Below are positions 1 through 5,761 of a stretch of 5,761 nucleotides of DNA, piece after piece. This DNA is from an uncultured Prevotella sp. (GTDB lineage: Bacteria > Bacteroidota > Bacteroidia > Bacteroidales > Bacteroidaceae). The DNA is taken from NCBI GenBank assembly GCA_900765465.1, contig CAAFRM010000126.1, positions 1-5,761 of the forward strand. The letters run 5' to 3'. Within the stretch, counting starts at the first letter, position 1, and every line of letters starts with the position of its first letter. Made by a program: the position numbers and the translations under genes. The notes beneath the pieces were generated by a model. That model was not told where the DNA came from and searched no databases. It was given only the letters and a program-made list of their open reading frames with translations.

Positions 1-17
1 ATAAACTAAATGTTTCT

Positions 18-40
18 AAAAGTAATGGCGGCTAACCATT
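18..40 (-). terminator. Weak terminator-like hairpin after the amylase gene
   Basis: Just past the TAG stop, read on the minus strand, AATGG and CCATT (+ strand 24-28 and 36-40) can pair in a 5-bp stem with a 7-nt loop, followed shortly by CTTTTAG. The stem is short and the T run has only four bases, so this is a tentative call. A better terminator may lie beyond the window edge. Confidence 0.3.
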
Positions 41-42
41 GA

Positions 43-3000
43 CTACTTGATAACAAACTTCTTGCCATTGCAGATGTACATACCTGGAGACAGGACATAC
101 TCTGCATCAGAAACCTTGTTCACTTCGGCTACCTTCACACCATTGATAGAGTAAATCTGCAACTTAGCAGGAGCCTTCTTGCAACCTACCTGGTTGATAC
201 CTGTTGAGGCAGACTCATTGGTCTTACCGTTGCGGTAATAACCTGCACCGTTCTCGAAAGCATTGGTCTTACCGTTGCGGTCATAAACTGCACCGTTGAC
301 GAAAGCAAAAGTTTCTGTCTGGTTGACACCATTACCATTATTGTTGAAGATAATATTAGTAGGAGCACCTGTCAAATCACCATCAAACTTCCACATCCAG
401 ACATCCAGACCATTCTTCTTCATGTCAGTCTTGATACAGCTTACACCTGGCCAGGTACCACCGGTAAAGTTGTCTGCATCATTCCAAGCCCATACGTGGA
501 TGTCACTCCATTCTGCAGGAGCGAGGAAGTAAGCGAAGATACCTGTTGGAGTAGGAATAACTACCTCTTTTATCTTGGTGAAGGTTGCAGAACCAGTATT
601 GGTTTCATTGTCAGTATTGGTTGCGCTCCAAGTTACAGTCTTGCTCTCGCCTTCCATCATGTCAGCACCGAGAGTGAAAGTAGCAGCCTTACCAGGAGTA
701 AAAGCCACCTGCTCGCCATCACCAATCTTATACCAACCGCTCTTGGCATTGTTGCTGAGGGTTGCTGTTACGGAGATAGTCTTCTGGAAGTCACCACCAT
801 TAGGACTCAAAGTAACCTTGGCTGCAGTATTGACAGGAGCGTCAATCTTCTTGGCACTTGTACCACCATCATACTCCAAGTGGATATCGCCTGTGATACC
901 AGTGATTTCACCAGACTGGGCACCATTTCCATTATTCAAGATGACATTGAAATTCTCTACGCCATCGAAAGAGTAAGTCCAGTATTTAGCACCATCAATC
1001 TCCACAGGACCGGCCATTACCTTACCAGGCCATGCGCCTGTCAAGTCTTTGCCGTCTGTACCTGTTGTCCAAGCATGGATGTGAGGAGCATTAGCAGCCT
1101 TTACATATACCATGATAGAAGCATTAGAATCTACCTTGGTGAAGGTCAAGCTACCGCTCTTCACTTTACCGTCCTGGCCCTCTGCGCTCCAATCAATAGT
1201 CTTGGTGTCGCCAAAGTTCATACCTTCGCCGATGGTAAGGTTCTCACTCACACCAGGAGTCAAGTTCACCTTATCCTGGCCTTGTATCTGATACCAACCA
1301 GACTTAGCGTCTTCAGAGAGAGTAACTGTCATGTTAATAGTCTCAGTGCGGAATGATCCACCTGCCTGTGAGAATGAAACGCTTGCAGGCTGAATAGGAG
1401 CCTCATCAATCCAAGTTGTACCAGCCTCTTCATTACCATCATAGGTCTGACCACCCTTATGCTGAGCAGCAGTTTCGTAGATGAAAGCGCCATCCTCAAT
1501 GAGCTTGCCACCAGTCCAGTCTTTCACGAGTACGCGAACCTGACCCTGATTATTAGGAGCATCAACGGTGATAGTAGGACCTGTGTAAATCTTGCCTGTT
1601 ACCAAGTCTGTATAAGTACCAGCTGGGCAATCCGTGAAAGTAGCACCACCATTGAGGGCTACGAGTGCATAGCTGTCCTTATAAGCACGCTTGAAAGCGA
1701 TACCGCCATTGGCAGTGCAACCATCTGTAGTCCACTGACCCTTGCGGAGAGCAGGCACTGCCTGACGAATCTTGTTCAGACGGATGAGGTGCTGAGCCAC
1801 ATCATGATTCAAAGAGGCAGCCACATTACCAGAAGCCTTGTATTCACCGAAGTCTGATGCTTCTACATCACCTGTGATATAACCACCGAAGTAAGCACGA
1901 CCGGTGTTAGAAAGAGGACCATTAGGACCTTTATCAATTACTACACCACGACGGAAACCTACCTCAGAACCATAATAGAGACATGGGATTCCACGGAAGG
2001 TAAACAAGAGAGAGAGGTTCTCAGCCCACTGAGCATCTGTACCACCGAAACGGTTGGTATCGCTTGGACCTGGACTATAGTCATGGCTATCTACATATAC
2101 CACATTGAAAGTAGCGTCATTATAGCACTCGTCGCCGCTTGCCAAGCTGAAAGCCTGTTGGGCAGTGTTGTAGCTGTAGTGCATAGGGAAGTCAATGACG
2201 TTGAATCCGCTTGACTGAGAATAGTCTGGCTCGTGCCATGCACCATTGAGCATCTTGGCATTGTTGCTCTTTGGAGAAGTAGTCTCCTCCAAGCAAAGCA
2301 GTTGTGGGCCTACAGGCTCAGAACCCTCAGGAATCACCTGATTATCCCAGTAACTTTTGCTTCCATCCCATTTGTTGAGCAAGGCCTCGTCCGACTTCCA
2401 GGTATAGAAGTAGCAAGAGAGGTTTGCCTGACCTCTATAGGTTACATCGTTCATACGTGTACAAACCTCACCATACATAAAGAAAGGTGCCTTGTTCAAG
2501 CGCTTGTTCTCGTACTGCTTACCAAGTGCTTCAAATTGAGGGATAAACTCCTTGTTGAATGTCAAGCGGGAGATGTGGCCGGATGTATCAATACGGAAAC
2601 CATCGACACCCATCTTGATAAACTGTCCATAGCAATCTACGAGATACTTAGCCACGTAGTCGTTCTCTGTGTTGAGATCCACACAATCACCAGCAATCTG
2701 ACCCATCCAACGGCTTGGGAAGTCCCAGTTCCAGTTGTTGGCAGTATGGTGCCAATAGTTGTGTATATCGTGGTTATTGCCATCTGTATTCTTCATCAGG
2801 GCAAGACGACGCTGATACTGTATCTTTACATTGCCCAAGTAATCATTGCCCAACTTTCTCTCATCAGGGATCATACAAGCATCAATGTATGCTTGGTTAC
2901 GAAGATGAGTATCACGGTCGAACATCTTGCAGAGCTTCTCCTCACCGAAGTTACTGGTGTGGTTGAGCACGATGTCAAGAATGATCTTGATACCCTTGGC

Positions 3001-3435
3001 GTGAGCCTTGTCGATGAGTTCCTGGAACATCACGTCACCGCTCTTTTTGCCGTCACCACTCTGATAGCGGCAGTCAACCTTAGAGAAATCCATGGCATGA
3101 TAGCCGTGGTAGTCGTAACCAGAAGCGTTCTGTACGACAGGAGTAATCCAGATGGCAGTGAATCCAAGCGCCTTGATGTAGTCGAGCTTGTCAATCACAC
3201 CCTGGAAGTCACCACGCCAACAAGGATCCTTGGTACTCTTCTGTGCTTCCTGGTTGTCCCAGCAGAGCACGTTGTTACTTGGATCTCCATCGTAAAAACG
3301 GGTGGTGATCATGAAATAGATACTTTCGTCTCGGAAATCAGTACGATTGCTGGTAAACGTGTCTGTAGCCATCGTCTGCATAGAGACCAACATGAGCATT
3401 AAAACCGCCCATAATTTTGCGACAAGTTTCTTCAT
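43..3435 (-). CDS. Secreted multimodular GH13 alpha-amylase with two CBM26-like starch-binding modules
   Basis: This 1130-aa protein should hydrolyse internal alpha-1,4 bonds of starch or glycogen outside the cytoplasm. Residues 1-23 are a signal peptide. The GH13 barrel (about 27-565) has region I D154-IVLN-H159, region II GFRID with nucleophile D283 and H287, region III GEV with acid/base E323, and region IV DSHD with H451 and D452. No catalytic residue is missing. Domain C covers about 566-645. The tail holds two pairs of a beta-sandwich resembling chitobiase C-terminal (CHB_HEX_C-like) domains (683-769, 871-956) and a CBM26-like module (771-857, 963-1055) with WPG and NNGNG motifs. A 15-aa tandem duplication (1046-1075) and a sorting-like C-terminus (about 1088-1130) follow. 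It is much longer than Bacteroides SusG (about 690 aa) and lacks a lipobox cysteine, so I do not call it susG. The ATG is chosen because the signal peptide begins there and a promoter lies just upstream. GH13 and alpha-amylase are very secure; product specificity is inferred. Confidence 0.95.
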   Translation of the reverse strand: MKKLVAKLWAVLMLMLVSMQTMATDTFTSNRTDFRDESIYFMITTRFYDGDPSNNVLCWDNQEAQKSTKDPCWRGDFQGVIDKLDYIKALGFTAIWITPVVQNASGYDYHGYHAMDFSKVDCRYQSGDGKKSGDVMFQELIDKAHAKGIKIILDIVLNHTSNFGEEKLCKMFDRDTHLRNQAYIDACMIPDERKLGNDYLGNVKIQYQRRLALMKNTDGNNHDIHNYWHHTANNWNWDFPSRWMGQIAGDCVDLNTENDYVAKYLVDCYGQFIKMGVDGFRIDTSGHISRLTFNKEFIPQFEALGKQYENKRLNKAPFFMYGEVCTRMNDVTYRGQANLSCYFYTWKSDEALLNKWDGSKSYWDNQVIPEGSEPVGPQLLCLEETTSPKSNNAKMLNGAWHEPDYSQSSGFNVIDFPMHYSYNTAQQAFSLASGDECYNDATFNVVYVDSHDYSPGPSDTNRFGGTDAQWAENLSLLFTFRGIPCLYYGSEVGFRRGVVIDKGPNGPLSNTGRAYFGGYITGDVEASDFGEYKASGNVAASLNHDVAQHLIRLNKIRQAVPALRKGQWTTDGCTANGGIAFKRAYKDSYALVALNGGATFTDCPAGTYTDLVTGKIYTGPTITVDAPNNQGQVRVLVKDWTGGKLIEDGAFIYETAAQHKGGQTYDGNEEAGTTWIDEAPIQPASVSFSQAGGSFRTETINMTVTLSEDAKSGWYQIQGQDKVNLTPGVSENLTIGEGMNFGDTKTIDWSAEGQDGKVKSGSLTFTKVDSNASIMVYVKAANAPHIHAWTTGTDGKDLTGAWPGKVMAGPVEIDGAKYWTYSFDGVENFNVILNNGNGAQSGEITGITGDIHLEYDGGTSAKKIDAPVNTAAKVTLSPNGGDFQKTISVTATLSNNAKSGWYKIGDGEQVAFTPGKAATFTLGADMMEGESKTVTWSATNTDNETNTGSATFTKIKEVVIPTPTGIFAYFLAPAEWSDIHVWAWNDADNFTGGTWPGVSCIKTDMKKNGLDVWMWKFDGDLTGAPTNIIFNNNGNGVNQTETFAFVNGAVYDRNGKTNAFENGAGYYRNGKTNESASTGINQVGCKKAPAKLQIYSINGVKVAEVNKVSDAEYVLSPGMYICNGKKFVIK
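46..174 (-). other. C-terminal sorting-like domain of the amylase (type IX secretion type A resemblance)
   Basis: Residues about 1088-1130 read as a small beta domain with the pattern IYSINGVKV, a short variable stretch, then LSPGMYICNGKK and a final FVIK. This matches the general layout of type A C-terminal domains used by the Bacteroidota type IX secretion system: (I/V)YNxxGxxV, then LxxGxYxV, then a basic C-terminal end. Many Prevotella proteins end in similar domains. Whether this strain has the secretion system cannot be seen here, so surface display or release through it is an inference. Confidence 0.6.
216..305 (-). repeat. 45-bp in-frame tandem duplication near the amylase C-terminus
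   Basis: Two adjacent 45-bp units (216-260 and 261-305) match at 41 of 45 positions, including an identical 21-bp start. At protein level the unit is 15 residues: VNGAVYDRNGKTNAF (1046-1060), then ENGAGYYRNGKTNES (1061-1075). It repeats the last predicted strand of the second CBM26-like module and the start of the linker. The reading frame is kept. The high identity, compared with the diverged module pair, points to a recent event. Confidence 0.95.
271..1389 (-). repeat. Duplicated spacer plus starch-binding module pair in the amylase
   Basis: Two protein units of about 175-185 residues lie in tandem, encoded by about 865-1389 and 271-825. Each starts with a beta-sandwich resembling CHB_HEX_C or Fn3-like spacers. 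Shared landmarks are GG.F, AKSGWY, a TPG turn, KT..WSA and a closing TFTK. By eye the two spacers are roughly 40% identical. Each is followed by a CBM26-like module. The first has IHAW (W789), AWPG (W802), YWTYSF (W819, Y821) and NNGNG. The second has IHVWAW (W982, W984), TWPG (W995), VWMWKF (W1013, W1015) and NNNGNG. These aromatics are the expected sugar-stacking residues. The copies differ clearly in DNA sequence, so the duplication is old. The assignment to CBM26 rather than CBM25 or another starch-binding family is by motif memory only. Confidence 0.75.
3367..3435 (-). other. Signal peptide of the amylase
   Basis: Residues 1-23 begin with a positive segment (MKKLVAKLW) followed by a hydrophobic stretch rich in L, M and V. 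The likely signal peptidase I cut is after TMA (A23), just before TDTF. There is no cysteine at the expected +1 position, so a lipoprotein signal peptide, as in Bacteroides SusG, is not supported. The exact cleavage site is inferred by eye. Confidence 0.85.
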
Positions 3436-3479
3436 AATGAAATTGTTAAGTTAAAATTAATTAGTTGAATTATCTGCCG

Positions 3480-3512
3480 CAAAATTACAAACTATGTCTA
3501 TCCGCCCAACAA
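3480..3512 (-). promoter_or_regulatory. Bacteroidota-type promoter for the amylase gene
   Basis: On the minus strand, TAATTTTG (+ strand 3480-3487) is an exact match to the Bacteroides -7 consensus TAnnTTTG. Nineteen bases upstream lies TTGTTG (3507-3512), fitting the -33 TTG/TTTG element at the usual spacing. The start of transcription would fall near 3473, leaving an AT-rich leader of about 38 nt with no Shine-Dalgarno sequence, as is normal in this phylum. The element lies after the upstream gene's terminator, which supports independent transcription of the amylase. Confidence 0.75.
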
Positions 3513-3538
3513 GATATTTCACGTTTCTGCTGATATTT
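3513..3538 (-). promoter_or_regulatory. Direct repeat upstream of the -33 element, possible activator site
   Basis: The 7-mer AAATATC (minus strand) occurs twice, at 3513-3519 and 3532-3538, 19 bp apart start to start. The nearer copy abuts the -33 element. Direct repeats in this position are typical of activator binding, and a starch-responsive regulator would make sense for an amylase. The region is AT-rich, so chance is a real alternative. No regulator is identified. Confidence 0.3.
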
Positions 3539-3560
3539 TTGTGCAATCGATTTCTCAAAT

Positions 3561-3611
3561 ATTAAGAAAAAGAAGCTGGATTCTGTAAACCAAATATTTA
3601 CAAAATCCAGC
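3561..3611 (-). terminator. Intrinsic terminator of nadE
   Basis: On the minus strand, arms at 3597-3611 and 3575-3589 form a 15-bp stem containing one G-U pair, with a 7-nt loop (TATTTGG). The stem is followed directly by TTCTTTTTCTT. It starts 84 bp after the nadE stop codon. The T tract is good only on the minus strand; on the plus strand the hairpin is followed by CCCCTTTAAG, so it is oriented for nadE. Confidence 0.88.
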
Positions 3612-3694
3612 CCCTTTAAGAGTAAATAATTAATATAACGGGCGCGCCAGAAAACAGAAAGAATATTGTACTTTTGGCTTGTCCGAAATCAATT

Positions 3695-5689
3695 TCAGAG
3701 GTTTTCAGCCTCTTGCAGCCAGATGGTGGATGCGGCATCACTAGGCATGCGCCAGTCGCCACGAGGACTCAGGCTCACACTTCCCACTTTCGGACCATCA
3801 GGCAGACAGCTTCGCTTGAACTGCTGGTTGAAGAAACGGCGAACAAATGTCTTGAGCCATTTCTTGATAGTCTCCTCATCGTAGGAATCAGGATCGTTGT
3901 CGCTGATCTTCACACGCTCCAGCTTGGTATCGATGAACGCCTTCTTAGCCAACATGTAAATCTTGGAAGGACGGAATCCGAAACGCAGGAAGTAATAGAG
4001 GAAGAAATCGTGCAGCTCGTATGGGCCCACCAGGTCTTCTGTCTTCTGCTTGATGTTTCCGTTCTCATCGGCAGGAATCAGCTCCGGACTGATAGGTGTG
4101 TCGATGATGTCGCGCAGGGTGATGCGGCTCTGCTCATCCACCCCACTCTCGGCAACATGGTTCACGAGATGGCGAATCAGGGTCTTAGGGATGCTGGCAT
4201 TCACACCATACATGCTCATGTGGTCGCCATTATAGGTAGCCCAGCCCAGAGCCAGCTCAGAGAGGTCGCCGGTGCCTATCACCATACCACCCATCTTGTT
4301 GGCAAGGTCCATCAGAATCTGTGTACGCTCGCGTGCCTGCGAATTCTCATAGGTTACATCATGCACGCTGGCATCATGACCGATATCCTCGAAATGCTGG
4401 GTCACAGCCTTGGCGATGCTGATTTCCCTGATGGTGATGCCCAGACTCTTCATCAGCGAGATGGCATTATTATATGTTCTATCGGTGGTTCCGAAACCTG
4501 GCATGGTAACACCCAGGATGCCTCGGCGGTCCATCTTCAGCTTATCGAATGCCTTCACGCAGACGAGCAGGGCAAGGGTGGAATCCAATCCGCCGCTGAT
4601 ACCCACTACCACCGTCTTGGCATGGGTATGTACGATGCGCTTGGCAAGACCCATCAGCTGGATATTGAAAATCTCCTCGCAGGAGGCATTCATATCGCTG
4701 CTGGTAGGAATGAAAGGATGAGGATTCACCTCACGCTCCAATACGAACTCGCGTTCGTTCTCGGTAGGATCGGCATCGATGTTACGGATGTTGAACTGTC
4801 CGCCGAGAACCGAATATTTGATGTTACGCTGGGCGTTGACATAGGTGGAATTGGTGCGACGCTCCGAACGGAGTTTCTCCACATCAACCTGTGCGATAAC
4901 CATCTGAGGATCAAGAGAGAAACGCTCACCTTGTGCAAGTAAAGCTCCATTCTCATAAACCAGGGCATTTCCGCCATATACCACATCCTGCGTGCTCTCG
5001 CCAAAACCACAGGAACTATACACGTATCCCGTCATGGTGCGGGCACTCTGCTGGCTCAGCAGACTCTTCAGATAGTTGTGCTTTCCGATGAGTTCATCGC
5101 TCGCAGAGAGGTTGAAGATGAGGTCGGCACCAGCCAGTGCCAGCTTGTTGCTAGGAGGAGCCGGAGCCCATACATCCTCGCATATCTCTACGCCAAACTG
5201 CACGCCGTCATAGGTGCGGAAAATCTGCACATCCGGGGTCAGCTTCACCTTGTGTCCGGCATAGCGGACCTCGCAGTCGCGCAAATCCTGGGCAGAGGCA
5301 AACCAGCGCTTCTCATAGAACTCACTGTAGTTAGGGAGATAGGTCTTAGGCACGATGCCCAGGATCTGTCCGTGCTGGATCACGATACCGCAATTCAGCA
5401 GCAGATCGCCAGCCACTACCGGAGCGCCGACAATGGAGATGATGTCGAGTTTGCGGGTGAAATCGAGCAGCATCATCACCGCCTGCTCTGATGATTCCAG
5501 GAGCATCTGCTGGCGGAAAAGGTCCTGACAGGAATAGCCTGTGATAGACAATTCCGGGAAGGTAATGATCTCTACGCCCTTGCCTTCAGCCTGGGCTATC
5601 AGATCTTCTATCTGTTGGGTGTTGAAGATTACATCGCCTACCTTGACGGCAGGGATGGCACTTGCCACCTTCATAAATCCGTACTTCAT
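3695..5689 (-). CDS. nadE: Glutamine-dependent NAD+ synthetase
   Basis: This 664-aa cytoplasmic enzyme makes NAD+ from nicotinate adenine dinucleotide, ATP and glutamine, the last step of NAD synthesis. The N-terminal nitrilase-fold glutaminase domain (about 1-300) has the full Glu-Lys-Cys triad: E46 in FPELSITGYS, K115 in VPKTYLPNYSEFYEKRW, and C170 in GVEICEDVW. The C-terminal NAD synthase domain (about 335-664) has the pyrophosphatase loop SGGLDS (365-370), the QARERTQILM segment, GTGDLSELALGW and the DHMSMYGVN stretch. It ends with the family's PDGPKVG and DWRMPSDA motifs, so the C-terminus is intact. The start is set at the ATG giving MKYGFMKVA, where relatives begin. The frame stays open for 24 more codons to the window edge, but that stretch is repeat-derived. 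A second ATG five codons in is less likely. No Shine-Dalgarno sequence is present. GC content looks higher than in the amylase gene. It probably has its own terminator and no shared transcript with the amylase. Confidence 0.97.
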   Translation of the reverse strand: MKYGFMKVASAIPAVKVGDVIFNTQQIEDLIAQAEGKGVEIITFPELSITGYSCQDLFRQQMLLESSEQAVMMLLDFTRKLDIISIVGAPVVAGDLLLNCGIVIQHGQILGIVPKTYLPNYSEFYEKRWFASAQDLRDCEVRYAGHKVKLTPDVQIFRTYDGVQFGVEICEDVWAPAPPSNKLALAGADLIFNLSASDELIGKHNYLKSLLSQQSARTMTGYVYSSCGFGESTQDVVYGGNALVYENGALLAQGERFSLDPQMVIAQVDVEKLRSERRTNSTYVNAQRNIKYSVLGGQFNIRNIDADPTENEREFVLEREVNPHPFIPTSSDMNASCEEIFNIQLMGLAKRIVHTHAKTVVVGISGGLDSTLALLVCVKAFDKLKMDRRGILGVTMPGFGTTDRTYNNAISLMKSLGITIREISIAKAVTQHFEDIGHDASVHDVTYENSQARERTQILMDLANKMGGMVIGTGDLSELALGWATYNGDHMSMYGVNASIPKTLIRHLVNHVAESGVDEQSRITLRDIIDTPISPELIPADENGNIKQKTEDLVGPYELHDFFLYYFLRFGFRPSKIYMLAKKAFIDTKLERVKISDNDPDSYDEETIKKWLKTFVRRFFNQQFKRSCLPDGPKVGSVSLSPRGDWRMPSDAASTIWLQEAENL

Positions 5690-5692
5690 GTT

Positions 5693-5727
5693 ACTTTGAA
5701 CTTTGAGATTTGAACTTTGAACTTTAT
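5693..5727. repeat. 7-bp tandem repeat next to the nadE start
   Basis: On the plus strand five heptads follow one another: ACTTTGA, ACTTTGA, GATTTGA, ACTTTGA and ACTTTAT. Three are identical and two are degenerate. The array ends 3 bp upstream of the nadE ATG, so it forms the translation leader or the promoter-proximal region. Similar TTCAAAG-type arrays occur between genes in Bacteroidota, as I recall, but I cannot count copies here. Its function is unknown. Confidence 0.85.
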
Positions 5728-5761
5728 GATTACTTTTATCGGATAGTAACCTGTGTGGCAC

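Noticed and set aside
496..1356. 286-codon open frame on the plus strand opposite the amylase modules
   Set aside because: It has no recognisable domain and overlaps well-supported coding sequence on the other strand.
2233..3402. 389-codon open frame on the plus strand opposite the amylase
   Set aside because: It lies fully antisense to the GH13 catalytic domain. Its translation has no recognisable motif and has the composition of a shadow frame.
3641..3648. GGCGCGCC, an 8-bp GC palindrome in AT-rich intergenic DNA
   Set aside because: It is a single short palindrome with no partner copy or flanking structure. It stands out in composition but nothing points to a function.
3669..3676. TACTTTTG on the plus strand, matching the -7 promoter consensus and pointing into the 3' end of nadE
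   Set aside because: No TTG or TTTG lies at the needed 19-21 nt distance upstream, so an antisense promoter is not supported.
3674..4942. 422-codon open frame on the plus strand opposite nadE
   Set aside because: It mirrors the conserved nadE coding sequence, and its protein has no family features. Long antisense frames are common opposite GC-richer genes.
5730..5749. Small inverted repeat TTACT/AGTAA near the right edge
   Set aside because: The stem is only 5 bp with a 10-nt loop, too weak to call a terminator or regulatory hairpin.
5690..5761. N-terminal extension of nadE by 24 codons from a GTG at the window edge
   Set aside because: The extra residues derive from the heptad repeat, and family members start at MKYGF-like sequence. 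The open frame upstream is most likely accidental.

Overview
The window looks like chromosomal DNA from a Bacteroidales bacterium, most likely Prevotella or a close relative (Segatella). The reasons are family resemblance of both proteins, start codons without a Shine-Dalgarno sequence in AT-rich leaders, and a well-formed Bacteroidota promoter (TTG, 19-nt gap, TAATTTTG). The genus is an inference from style, not a database match. Both genes are on the minus strand, and the window reads right to left.

Right part (5689 to 3695): a complete gene for glutamine-dependent NAD+ synthetase (nadE, 664 aa). It has an N-terminal nitrilase-type glutaminase domain and a C-terminal ATP-pyrophosphatase NAD synthase domain, with all the key residues in place. 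The 72 bases upstream of its start, up to the window edge, hold a 7-bp tandem repeat that ends 3 bases from the ATG. No promoter is visible there.

Middle (3694 to 3436, 259 bp, AT-rich): a strong intrinsic terminator for nadE, a 7-bp direct repeat that may be an activator site, and then a promoter and short leader for the next gene. The two genes therefore look like separate transcription units that happen to be neighbours. One is cytoplasmic cofactor synthesis and the other is extracellular starch breakdown.

Left part (3435 to 43): a 1130-aa secreted, multimodular GH13 alpha-amylase. The order is signal peptide, GH13 barrel with all four conserved regions, domain C, then two copies of a pair made of a beta-sandwich spacer and a CBM26-like starch-binding module. 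A 15-residue tandem duplication follows, and then a C-terminal domain like the type A sorting domains of the type IX secretion system. The first 42 bases of the window hold only a weak terminator-like hairpin.

I found no clear sign of a new multi-gene system. The points most worth a second look are the modular tail of the amylase, its young 45-bp in-frame duplication, its sorting-type C-terminus in place of a SusG-style lipid anchor, and the heptad repeat against the nadE start.
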